Assembly: GCA_016840695.1 (NCBI GenBank)
Contig: JAEORV010000150.1
Span: 1 to 5,395, forward strand
From: Promethearchaeota archaeon
GTDB lineage: Archaea; Asgardarchaeota; Lokiarchaeia; Sigyniarchaeales; SOKP01
Direction: 5' to 3'
DNA: 5,395 nt
Shown: piece after piece, positions 1-5,394 of the stretch
How the letters are laid out: each line of letters opens with the position of its first letter
Numbering within the stretch: position 1 is the stretch's first letter
Translations under genes and position numbers: made by a program
The notes under the pieces: generated by a model
What the model was told of the DNA's origin: nothing
The model's database searches: none
What the model saw: only the letters and a program-made list of their open reading frames with translations

Positions 1-2
1 AA

Positions 3-296
3 AAATTAAAAATTCTACTTTTAGGAGAAAGAGAAAGAATACAGAAGAAAAAAGTCGAGCTGAAGAAAGAAAAAAAGCGGTTAAAAGAATCTAGGACGCT
101 CATGGAAGATAATAGATTAAAATTTGATAATCTTAAAGGAGTAGATGCTAAGCTTGAAATGGAAATTGCGTTTATAGAAGAAGAAAAAGCAGCATTGTCC
201 TTGGAGAAGGCAAAACTAGAGAAGGAGAAAATTAAGTTAAAGCTTGAGAAAAAAAAATCAAAGGAAGAAAAGGAAAAATTAAAGAACGCAGGATAA
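3..296 (+). CDS. C-terminal fragment of a Lys/Glu-rich coiled-coil protein (5' end outside window)
   Basis: The frame is open from the first complete codon at position 3 to tandem TAA stops (294-299), giving 97 visible residues. An internal ATG at 102 is only a methionine inside this open frame; there is no stop between 3 and 102, the same charged composition continues upstream, and no Shine-Dalgarno sequence precedes it, so the gene most likely begins beyond the left edge. The fragment is almost entirely Lys, Glu and Leu with no Pro and few Gly, as expected of a long alpha-helical coiled coil. No membrane segment or catalytic motif is visible. Its last 45 or so residues align without gaps to the C-terminal end of the large coiled-coil protein at 1656-4184, including the module EEEKAALSLEKAKLEKEK (177-230), so the two are probably paralogous at least in their tails. 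It converges on the 322-816 gene with a 25-base gap. Function unknown. Confidence 0.72.
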   Translation, partial: KLKILLLGERERIQKKKVELKKEKKRLKESRTLMEDNRLKFDNLKGVDAKLEMEIAFIEEEKAALSLEKAKLEKEKIKLKLEKKKSKEEKEKLKNAG

Positions 297-321
297 TAAA
301 TAAATAATATATTTCATCTTT

Positions 322-816
322 TCAAACTTCTCGTTTAATTACTTTCACGAGGCCTTTTTTTCTAAGCTTCTCCATCATACTCTCGATGTCATCAACGGGC
401 TTTTGGGCAATTTCAGCTACTTGTTCAATCGTGTTCATTCCATCGCAAATCTTGAGGATGATAAATTCCTCTTGAGTTAACATTCCAAGATGAACGCTCA
501 TCTGGGGGATTTCTTTAACCACTATGGGGATTCTTACTTCTCCACCTGCCGCAGTAGCAGCACTCATATCTGATGTGCTAGGAGAATCTCCAAAAAACGA
601 TTTTACGCCAGTTACGTCGTAGGAATCGTTTATGTAAACTAATATCGTGTGTTCGTTTCCAGATTGGTCGTCGTAATCCTCAGGATCAGGATTAGGATTA
701 CGATGTTTGTATTCTTTTGTATATATTCCTGTTTGTAGCCCATTGATGATTTCCTTTTTATCAACCTTTAAGGCCACCATGTCTTCACATATGTCACACC
801 ATCCCCATACTTCCAC
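322..816 (-). CDS. Hypothetical protein: N-terminal CxxC/His domain plus C-terminal winged-helix-like domain
   Basis: This 164-residue protein is not recognised as a named family. The N-terminal part (about 1-77) has CDIC at residues 7-10, His38 and His56, an acidic Asn/Pro/Asp-rich stretch (40-50) and a strand-like segment HTILVYIN (56-63); the Cys pair and His residues could bind a metal, but a full four-ligand site is not obvious. Residues 78-95 are a Ser/Ala/Thr/Gly-rich linker. The C-terminal part (about 110-164) reads as three helices followed by a basic wing: LTQEEFIILKI, then TIEQVAEIAQ, then DIESMMEKLRKKGLVKVIKR. This is the pattern of winged-helix domains in archaeal regulators or adaptors. 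The start is GTG (814-816); no ATG occurs in frame between it and the upstream stop at 874-876, and no Shine-Dalgarno sequence precedes it, so the message may have a short leader. A DNA-binding or protein-interaction role is inference. Confidence 0.8.
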   Translation of the reverse strand: MEVWGWCDICEDMVALKVDKKEIINGLQTGIYTKEYKHRNPNPDPEDYDDQSGNEHTILVYINDSYDVTGVKSFFGDSPSTSDMSAATAAGGEVRIPIVVKEIPQMSVHLGMLTQEEFIILKICDGMNTIEQVAEIAQKPVDDIESMMEKLRKKGLVKVIKREV

Positions 817-863
817 AAGCGAAAAATATTTCTTTACTTTATTTTCTGGAATAACTACACACC

Positions 864-873
864 TTTTTTTAAA
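864..873 (-). promoter_or_regulatory. Candidate TATA box for the 322-816 gene
   Basis: On the minus strand the sequence reads TTTAAAAAAA, an archaeal TATA-like element. Its centre is about 26 bases upstream of position 842, which would give a leader of roughly 26 nt before the GTG at 816. The region is so AT-rich that such matches are expected by chance; the spacing is the only support. Confidence 0.25.
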
Positions 874-940
874 TTAATTCTGTTAGCAAAATTAAATATT
901 ACTTTGATATTCTATATTTAAAATATAATTCTTTATTAAT

Positions 941-970
941 TTAATTTTGTTGATATCAATTTAAAATTAA
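941..970. repeat. Imperfect inverted repeat in the divergent intergenic region
   Basis: TTAATTTT (941-948) is complementary to AAAATTAA (963-970), and between them lies the perfect 10-base palindrome TTGATATCAA (950-959). The two paired parts are separated by an asymmetric internal loop (one base on the left, three on the right). It could be an operator-like dyad between divergent genes. Because it is made almost only of A and T in an AT-rich spacer, chance is a serious alternative. Confidence 0.35.
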
Positions 971-1096
971 TGACAAATTCACTTCAATGTATTAGAGTCC
1001 TAATAATAATAGAATATCGACTAATGTTGAAAAATCAAAAATAATGAAAGTCATCGTTAATTATATGCTAACATAGATTATCATTATTTTTGCGAT

Positions 1097-1104
1097 TATA
1101 ATAA
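1097..1104 (+). promoter_or_regulatory. Candidate TATA box for the zinc-ribbon/aEF-1beta operon
   Basis: The sequence TATAATAA lies about 55-60 bases before the zinc-ribbon ATG. With the usual archaeal spacing of about 25 bases to the start of transcription, the leader would be about 30 nt. A weak AAGGA (1137-1141) sits 16 bases before the ATG, too far for a standard Shine-Dalgarno sequence. This is a pattern match in AT-rich DNA only. Confidence 0.3.
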
Positions 1105-1157
1105 AGAAATAATAAAAAACAAATTCAATTAAAATTAAGGAAATTAACCGAAATATA

Positions 1158-1334
1158 ATGAGCGCACTAAAAAAAAATATGTGTATGTGCTGTGGAAGAC
1201 CTATAGCTCCCTACGAGGCAGCAGTTCATTTTCCTTGCCCTTCTTGTGGCGATGTAACGATATGGCGATGTGAACGCTGTAGAGATATGGGAAAGTCGTA
1301 TAAGTGCCTGAAATGCGAATTCGAAGGTCCTTAA
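1158..1334 (+). CDS. Small zinc-ribbon protein, HVO_2753/COG2888 type (putative RNA-binding, translation-associated)
   Basis: A 58-residue protein encoded just upstream of aEF-1beta. It carries four CxxC pairs: C9-C12 (CMCC), C27-C30 (CPSC), C38-C41 (CERC) and C50-C53 (CLKC), which can build two zinc sites of four cysteines each. The C-terminal ending C-x-F-x-G-P and the total length are typical of the archaeal family related to Haloferax HVO_2753 and annotated as a zinc-ribbon RNA-binding protein involved in translation. C11 is an additional cysteine inside the first pair. The start ATG (1158-1160) gives a normal family length; M8 (1179-1181) is an alternative but lies only one residue before the first cysteine. 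No signal peptide or membrane segment is seen, so it should be cytosolic. The aEF-1beta gene begins 40 bases downstream on the same strand, which supports an operon. The precise biochemical role is not established from sequence. Confidence 0.93.
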   Translation: MSALKKNMCMCCGRPIAPYEAAVHFPCPSCGDVTIWRCERCRDMGKSYKCLKCEFEGP

Positions 1335-1340
1335 AGGTTT

Positions 1341-1358
1341 AAAAATATTAAAAATATT
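1341..1358 (+). repeat. Tandem 9-base direct repeat between zinc-ribbon and aEF-1beta genes
   Basis: AAAAATATT occurs twice back to back (1341-1349 and 1350-1358), immediately before the Shine-Dalgarno sequence of the aEF-1beta gene. It could provide an unstructured A/U-rich leader or a second TATA-like element (TTTAAAAATA, 1338-1347). It may equally be a chance slippage product in AT-rich DNA. Confidence 0.6.
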
Positions 1359-1359
1359 T

Positions 1360-1365
1360 GAGAGG
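1360..1365 (+). promoter_or_regulatory. Ribosome binding site for aEF-1beta
   Basis: GAGAGG is a purine-rich match to the archaeal anti-Shine-Dalgarno sequence and ends nine bases before the TTG at 1375. It fixes the non-ATG start codon, since no ATG lies in frame upstream. Confidence 0.7.
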
Positions 1366-1374
1366 TTTTTTAAA

Positions 1375-1641
1375 TTGGGAGAATTTATTGCTTTAATTGA
1401 TGTAATCCCTGATGATACTGATGCTGATATTGATGCCCTTGTTGAAGAATTGAAAAAAGTCCTTCCTGATACTTGCGTTATTGAACATCATGATATTTTA
1501 CCTGTTGCTTTTGGTCTAAAAAAGGCGAGAGTTCGTGTGAGATATCCTGAAGAATGGGGCGGAACTGATAAACTTGAAGAGCTATTCGGACAGGTTGGTG
1601 GGATACAAGGAATAGAAGGCATTGCTTTTTCAAAAGCATAG
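1375..1641 (+). CDS. ef1b: Archaeal translation elongation factor 1-beta (aEF-1beta)
   Basis: The 88-residue product matches the usual length of archaeal EF-1beta, the guanine-nucleotide exchange factor that recharges aEF-1A with GTP after delivery of aminoacyl-tRNA. It corresponds to the C-terminal exchange domain of the eukaryotic factor and lacks the longer eukaryotic N-terminal part. Visible family features are the N-terminal strand with an acidic DDTDAD segment (residues 13-18), the helix ALVEELKKVL, the hallmark PVAFGLKKARVRVR (43-56) and the region GGTDKLEELFGQVGGIQGIE (62-81). Translation starts at TTG, supported by GAGAGG nine bases upstream and the absence of an in-frame ATG. It follows the zinc-ribbon gene by 40 bases, so the two are likely co-transcribed. 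It ends only 14 bases before the stop of the convergent coiled-coil gene. The family assignment is firm. Confidence 0.96.
   Translation: MGEFIALIDVIPDDTDADIDALVEELKKVLPDTCVIEHHDILPVAFGLKKARVRVRYPEEWGGTDKLEELFGQVGGIQGIEGIAFSKA
1623..1638. terminator. Small hairpin at the aEF-1beta 3' end (possible convergent terminator element)
   Basis: TGCTTTT (1623-1629) and AAAAGCA (1632-1638) are perfect complements around TC; in RNA the usable stem is about six pairs. It lies inside the last codons of aEF-1beta and just past the stop of the minus-strand gene, so it could help 3'-end formation in either direction. It also has to encode the C-terminus of aEF-1beta, and no T-run follows directly on the plus strand, so this is a weak call. 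Confidence 0.25.
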
Positions 1642-1655
1642 TGATTAATTAAACT

Positions 1656-4184
1656 TTAAGTCATAGGTTTTGTTTTTTCTTCTTCAAATTTCACCTTTTC
1701 CTTTAAAAAGTTTTTCTTATCAAGTTTTAATTGTAATTTATCTTTCTTAATTTTCGCATACTCTAATTTTAAATTCGCTTTTTCTTCATTTAGCGCTGCT
1801 AATTTTAATTCTATCTCTTCTGAAATATCTGCTTCGCTCATGACCTTTTCTTTAGCTCCTAAATCCTTTAATTGATCCTTCAATTCATCTAATTGTTCTT
1901 TCATGTCGTTATATTCAATTGTGATTTCCTCGAATTTCATCCTTTCTTCTTCTATTGCCACCTTTTCTTCTTTTAGACTAGCTCGTTCTTTCTTTAATTT
2001 AGCTCTCTCGTGATCTAATTCAGCCTTTTCTTCTTCTAATTTCGCTTTTTCCAATTCTAGTTCAGTTTCATCCGTTTCAGCTGCGATTCCTCCTTTTTCT
2101 TCTAACTGAACTTTCATTTTTTCTAACATTTCTCTTTCTTCTTGAAGCGTCGCTTTTTCTTCTTTGATTGCAACGATTTCTTTCTTTAATTTAGCTCTTT
2201 CCAACTTTAACTCTGCTTTGTCTTCTTCAATCGCAGCTCTTTCTAGTTCCAGTTCGGTTTCATCAATTTCAGGCACTATTATTCCCTCTTCCCCTAATTT
2301 AACCTTCGCTTCTTCAAATTTCTCTTTTTCTTTCTGAAATTCTGAAATTTCCAACCCTAATGCCTTATCATCTCTCTCAAACTCAAGTTGTGCTTCCTCT
2401 AACTTGATAATTCCTTCCTCAAGTTTTTTCTTTGCTAGTTCTAATTCTTGTCTCTCCGCTTCGAATTTATCTTTGTCCTTTTTAAGCCTTACTTTGCCTA
2501 ATTTTAACCTTGATATGTTCTCTTCTAGTTCAACTATGTCTAATTCAACTTTCTTGTTTTCAATCTCGAATTTTTCCTTTTGTTTTTCAAATCTTAACCT
2601 TTCTAACCTTAGTCTTGCTTTCTCTTCTTCGAGTTTTGCGTTCTCCAACTCGAATCTTTTAATTTCTTTTTCTGGAATTGCTGCTATTTCTTTTTTTGCC
2701 TCCACTACCACTTTTTCCTTTACTATCTCTTTCTTTTTTGGTTTCGGTTTTTCTCTCTTAACCTCAGGCTTTTCTACGGAAAATTTTGGTTTTACTTCTT
2801 CCGCTGGTAATTTTTCTTTTTCTTTTTCGGATTTGATATAATCTTGTTTGACTTTATACCTTAACCATACTTTTCGCTCTTTATCTAAAAGTTTTTTTAC
2901 TCCAGGGATCGACTTAAAAAAGGAGAGATCCCTATATTTCTTCTTGAACTCTTCTATTAAATCGTGAGCTTTTATTATTTCCTCCCTATCAACATGCTCA
3001 TTAAAAAGGTCATCAATTTTTTTACACTCTTCTTTAATCTTCGAGAAATAAACTTTTCTTTCAAGAGTTTCTTCCATGTCTTTTATTGATTTCTTTTCTT
3101 CTTGAATGATTGATTCTAGATTTGCAATCTTAGCAAAATCAATTATTTTTTGAGAGACTTTTATAGCGTTATCGTAATCTCCTTTAACTGCGTGACCCTG
3201 CTTTATACCTTTTAATCCTTCTATTTGTTCAATAATTTCCATTTTCGAAGGTTCTTTCTTGACTTTCTTTTTAATCTCTTCGAGGCTTTTTTTTTCCTCC
3301 TTTACTAAGGTTTTTAATCCTCCCCTTGTAGCAAGATCGATTATTTTTTCACTAACTTTTATTGCTTGGGTGAAGTTGAATTTAACGAGATGTTCTTGCT
3401 TTACAGCTTTCAATCCTTCGATTTTTTTTGTAGGATCAGTTTTAATGGGAGCTTTAGAAAGTTTCTTATTCATTGCTTCTATGGATTTTCCTTCTTGCTT
3501 TATAAGCGATTTCATGTCAAGTTTTTTAGCATAATTAATAATTTTATATGATGTGTTTATAGCCTCTTCGTATTCCTCTTTTACATAAAAATTATGCTTA
3601 ATCGCTTTCAAACCCTCTATCTTTTCGATAAGAGTTTTTTCATTAACTCTATTTTCGATCAAATCTCGCATTTTAGAAATAGAGGTTTTTTCTTGCTCAA
3701 TCCTTATATTCATATTTGCTTTTTCAGCAAGGTTTATTATATCTCCAGCAATAGAAATAGCTTCGTCATACATACCCGTTTCAAAACACTCTTGCTTCCG
3801 AGCATTCAAAAGGTTCATCATCTTTTTTATCTCAATAACGGTGAGTTCCTTTTCTTCTCCCTCTCCTTTAACATCTATCTTTTTCTTAAATTTTTCCTTT
3901 TCTTCCTTTTCTTTTTCCTTGATTATGCCTTCGAGTTTTTCTGATGTTTTTTTATATCCTTTTACTATTTCTTCATCAAGTGAATCTAGCAATAAATGCG
4001 TTTCACTCTTTTTTTCTTCGATTTCAGGTTCTGATTCATTGATATTATCGTCAGAAGATTTTTTAACCACTTTTTCTTTAGGGTCTTCTTTTAGTTTTTC
4101 TTTTGGAATTTTTGCCTTCTTTTGCTTCTTCCCTTGTTTTTCCTTTGTTTTTTTACTCATTGTATCTTTAGGTTTAGGACTCAA
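1656..4184 (-). CDS. Large helical-repeat and coiled-coil protein, function unknown
   Basis: This 842-residue protein is not a recognised family. Order of parts: a Lys-rich, low-complexity head (1-60); a short hydrophobic patch (THLLLDSLDEE, 62-72); a charged helix (80-120); four TPR-like helical repeats spaced exactly 66 residues apart (anchors at 123, 189, 255 and 321; for example IEGLKAIK at 189-196), each continuing with Y/F-x-x-A-I, I-I-x-x-A and S-I/L-x-x-M/I; a further helical region (378-450) with tryptophan 440; a Lys/Pro-rich linker (455-500); and a coiled coil (505-838) interrupted near 632-640 and 697-704. No signal peptide, membrane segment or nucleotide-binding motif is seen, so a cytosolic scaffold is possible. 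The start is taken as TTG (4182-4184), with a weak GGA ten bases upstream; ATG at 4158-4160 (834 residues) is a real alternative without a Shine-Dalgarno sequence. mutL lies upstream on the same strand. Confidence 0.85.
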   Translation of the reverse strand: MSPKPKDTMSKKTKEKQGKKQKKAKIPKEKLKEDPKEKVVKKSSDDNINESEPEIEEKKSETHLLLDSLDEEIVKGYKKTSEKLEGIIKEKEKEEKEKFKKKIDVKGEGEEKELTVIEIKKMMNLLNARKQECFETGMYDEAISIAGDIINLAEKANMNIRIEQEKTSISKMRDLIENRVNEKTLIEKIEGLKAIKHNFYVKEEYEEAINTSYKIINYAKKLDMKSLIKQEGKSIEAMNKKLSKAPIKTDPTKKIEGLKAVKQEHLVKFNFTQAIKVSEKIIDLATRGGLKTLVKEEKKSLEEIKKKVKKEPSKMEIIEQIEGLKGIKQGHAVKGDYDNAIKVSQKIIDFAKIANLESIIQEEKKSIKDMEETLERKVYFSKIKEECKKIDDLFNEHVDREEIIKAHDLIEEFKKKYRDLSFFKSIPGVKKLLDKERKVWLRYKVKQDYIKSEKEKEKLPAEEVKPKFSVEKPEVKREKPKPKKKEIVKEKVVVEAKKEIAAIPEKEIKRFELENAKLEEEKARLRLERLRFEKQKEKFEIENKKVELDIVELEENISRLKLGKVRLKKDKDKFEAERQELELAKKKLEEGIIKLEEAQLEFERDDKALGLEISEFQKEKEKFEEAKVKLGEEGIIVPEIDETELELERAAIEEDKAELKLERAKLKKEIVAIKEEKATLQEEREMLEKMKVQLEEKGGIAAETDETELELEKAKLEEEKAELDHERAKLKKERASLKEEKVAIEEERMKFEEITIEYNDMKEQLDELKDQLKDLGAKEKVMSEADISEEIELKLAALNEEKANLKLEYAKIKKDKLQLKLDKKNFLKEKVKFEEEKTKPMT
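1668..1684 (+). terminator. T-rich tract, likely termination zone of the zinc-ribbon/aEF-1beta operon
   Basis: About 30 bases after the aEF-1beta stop the plus strand becomes strongly T-rich, with TTTT, a run of six T (1673-1678) and TTCTTC. Archaeal RNA polymerase terminates at oligo-T stretches without needing a stem. The tract is the complement of Lys/Glu codons at the end of the opposing coiled-coil gene, so the convergent gene may itself supply the terminator. Confidence 0.45.
1881..2264 (-). repeat. Two 64-residue coiled-coil repeat units in the large protein
   Basis: Residues 641-704 and 705-768 both begin with DETELELE and align well for about 45 positions, including the module EEDKAELKLERAKLKKE in the first copy and its near-identical partner in the second. 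At DNA level the copies differ at many synonymous positions, so the duplication is not recent. Further looser copies of the same 18-residue module occur at residues 519-536 and 799-816 and in the coiled-coil fragment at the left edge. Confidence 0.7.
3027..3818 (-). repeat. Four protein-level repeats of 66 residues (198 bp) in the large protein
   Basis: The repeat anchors MNLLNARK, IEGLKAIK, IEGLKAVK and IEGLKGIK fall at residues 123, 189, 255 and 321. Each unit then has an aromatic-x-x-A-I helix, an I-I-x-x-A helix and a third helix ending near S-I/L-x-x-M/I. The consensus resembles TPR-like helix pairs, but the 66-residue unit is longer than a 34-residue TPR and would hold about three to four helices. 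The first copy is the most diverged; copies 2 to 4 are the most alike. Confidence 0.75.
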
Positions 4185-4232
4185 GTTTAATCATTCCGTT
4201 TGAAAATACCCTTATTTTTTTTTCCTTTATTT

Positions 4233-4245
4233 CATAAATAATAAT
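4233..4245 (-). promoter_or_regulatory. Weak promoter candidate for the large coiled-coil gene
   Basis: The minus strand reads ATTATTATTTATG here, and its TATA-like part would place transcription start near 4210, about 26 nt before the TTG start. A second candidate, TTTAAAATA, lies at 4284-4292 and would give a leader of about 75 nt. Neither is distinctive in this AT-rich spacer. Alternatively the gene may be read through from mutL. Confidence 0.2.
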
Positions 4246-4293
4246 GACACGATTTTTTAAGGATTTGTATAACAATAAATGAATATTTTAAAC

Positions 4294-4311
4294 CTATTCG
4301 CTATTGAATAG
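4294..4311 (-). terminator. Hairpin 43 bases past the mutL stop, possible terminator
   Basis: CTATTC (4294-4299) and GAATAG (4306-4311) form a perfect six-pair stem around a six-base loop. Read on the minus strand it is followed by GTTTAAAATATTC, which is A/T-rich but not a clean U-run. It may mark the end of the mutL transcript; its low stability makes this tentative. Confidence 0.3.
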
Positions 4312-4353
4312 ACAATCTCTTGACTTGATAGAAATAGAGAACTCTGACTCTTA

Positions 4354-5394
4354 TCATACAATTCTCTTAAAAATCTTATCTAATTCCTTGAACGATACAA
4401 ACCTCAGCGTAGGCCTTCCGTGTGCGCAATGAAAGGGATCTCTTGCTATAGATAAACTTTCAATCAGGTTTCTGATATCTGTCAGAGATAAATCGTCTCC
4501 TCCTCTTATGCTTTTATGACACGCTAAGTAATTAACTATTTCTTCTTTCACTTCTGAAAATGTTTTGTCTTTACCAATACTTGTAATATCTGCTATAATA
4601 TCTTTAATAACGGAGGTGTTCGGGATGTTTCCAAATATCGTGGGGATGTTTCTCAATATAAAAGTATTCCCTCCAAATGTATCAAAATCGAATCCCAATT
4701 TTTTTATTTCGCCAAGGTTTTCTTCTAAGAAGAACTTCTCGCTCGGAGTAACATCTATTTTAAGTGGAGAAATGAGTTGCTGCTTACCAATTTTTGCTGT
4801 TTCAAGGGCTCTCTCGAAATGTTCCTTGTTTAACCTTTCTGAAGCAGCGTGTTGATCTAAAATGAACATTCCTGGCTCATTATTCTCGTTAATGCCTTCT
4901 AAAACAATGTAAATCTTGTTACTCAGTTGCCCAGTAGAAGAAATTAGGCGTATTTTTGGAAAGTTTTTAGTTTTGAGATATTTTTCCCTAAGGTAAGTTT
5001 CAGGAAGTTGTTTCGCTCCTAGTTCTGTGCTTGTTTTTTCATCAGTAAGGTGTAATTGGATAGATGTTTCAACCTGCTCTTCATCCCTTTTTGGACTTTC
5101 TTTCCTTTTTTCTCGTATCTCTTTAATTGGTTTTTCCTGTTCCTCTCGTATTTCTTTCTGAATTTTTAAAAAACTTTTCTCTTTTTTATCAATGAAGTTG
5201 TTTAATTCAGTGGAAATATAAGAAGCCTCTTTTTCAATAAAATTCTCTTCGACGAGTGTTCTAATAACGTTATACACCTTGTTATACACCTGTTCTTCCC
5301 TCTCAAATCTTACATTAAGTTTCTTAGGATGCACGTTAAAATCAACGACTGAAGGATCAAGTTCAAGATGCAATACGAAAAAAGGATAGTGACT
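4354..5394 (-). CDS. mutL: DNA mismatch repair protein MutL, C-terminal part (5' end outside window)
   Basis: The frame is open to the right edge and shows 346 residues of MutL, which nicks or coordinates strand removal after MutS finds a mismatch. Visible parts, numbered within the fragment: the end of the N-terminal ATPase/transducer domain with the hallmark VDFNVHPKKLNVRF (17-30); a charged linker rich in Lys and Glu (about 50-125); and the C-terminal dimerisation/endonuclease domain (about 140-346). The nuclease metal site looks complete: DQHAASERLNKE (180-191, pattern DQHA-x2-E-x4-E), ACHKSIR (291-297) and CAHGRP (323-328, where CPHGRP is common). QQLISP (205-210) fits the clamp-binding pattern QxLxxP-like seen in nicking MutL proteins. 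A GHKL ATP-binding domain is expected outside the window. The stop is TGA (4354-4356). A methionine-like start at 5371-5373 (TTG) is internal to the conserved transducer domain and is not the real start. Confidence 0.96.
   Translation of the reverse strand, partial: SHYPFFVLHLELDPSVVDFNVHPKKLNVRFEREEQVYNKVYNVIRTLVEENFIEKEASYISTELNNFIDKKEKSFLKIQKEIREEQEKPIKEIREKRKESPKRDEEQVETSIQLHLTDEKTSTELGAKQLPETYLREKYLKTKNFPKIRLISSTGQLSNKIYIVLEGINENNEPGMFILDQHAASERLNKEHFERALETAKIGKQQLISPLKIDVTPSEKFFLEENLGEIKKLGFDFDTFGGNTFILRNIPTIFGNIPNTSVIKDIIADITSIGKDKTFSEVKEEIVNYLACHKSIRGGDDLSLTDIRNLIESLSIARDPFHCAHGRPTLRFVSFKELDKIFKRIV

Larger units (their letters stand above)
817..1157. other. AT-rich divergent intergenic region, no gene seen
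   Basis: This 341-base stretch separates the minus-strand 322-816 gene from the plus-strand zinc-ribbon/aEF-1beta operon. It is extremely AT-rich and stops occur frequently. It should hold promoters for both neighbours (candidates at 864-873 and 1097-1104) and contains an imperfect inverted repeat at 941-970. The only ATG-initiated reading frame I traced through it (970-1044, 24 codons) has no Shine-Dalgarno sequence and no protein character. No tRNA, CRISPR-like array or GC-rich structured RNA is apparent; in AT-rich archaea a stable RNA gene would usually stand out as GC-rich, and nothing does here. Confidence 0.7.

Noticed and set aside
102..296. A separate 64-residue gene starting at ATG 102
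   Set aside because: The frame is open upstream to position 3 with the same Lys/Glu composition and no ribosome binding site before 102, so it is better read as the end of a longer gene.
970..1044. 24-codon reading frame in the intergenic region
   Set aside because: No Shine-Dalgarno sequence, no recognisable protein, and a length expected by chance.
2404..2841. Plus-strand open frame rich in Ser and Phe
   Set aside because: It is the exact antisense of Lys/Glu codons in the large coiled-coil gene; such frames stay open because TTT, TTC and TCT are the complements of AAA, GAA and AGA.
3027..3818. Regular 198-base spacing considered as a CRISPR or DNA tandem array
   Set aside because: The regularity is at protein level with diverged DNA; there are no short identical repeats with unique spacers.
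3259..4203. Several overlapping plus-strand open frames rich in Phe, Ser and Leu that resemble membrane proteins
   Set aside because: They are antisense shadows of the 66-residue repeats and the Lys-rich head of the large gene, without Shine-Dalgarno sequences; the hydrophobic look is a by-product of the codon complement.
4312..4353. Possible C/D-box RNA between mutL and the coiled-coil gene (TGATAG and CTGA strings)
   Set aside because: The boxes fit the C and D consensus poorly, and no paired C'/D' boxes with proper spacing are visible.
4565..4855. Plus-strand open frame of 96 codons opposite mutL
   Set aside because: It lies entirely inside the conserved MutL C-terminal domain, whose motifs prove the minus-strand reading.
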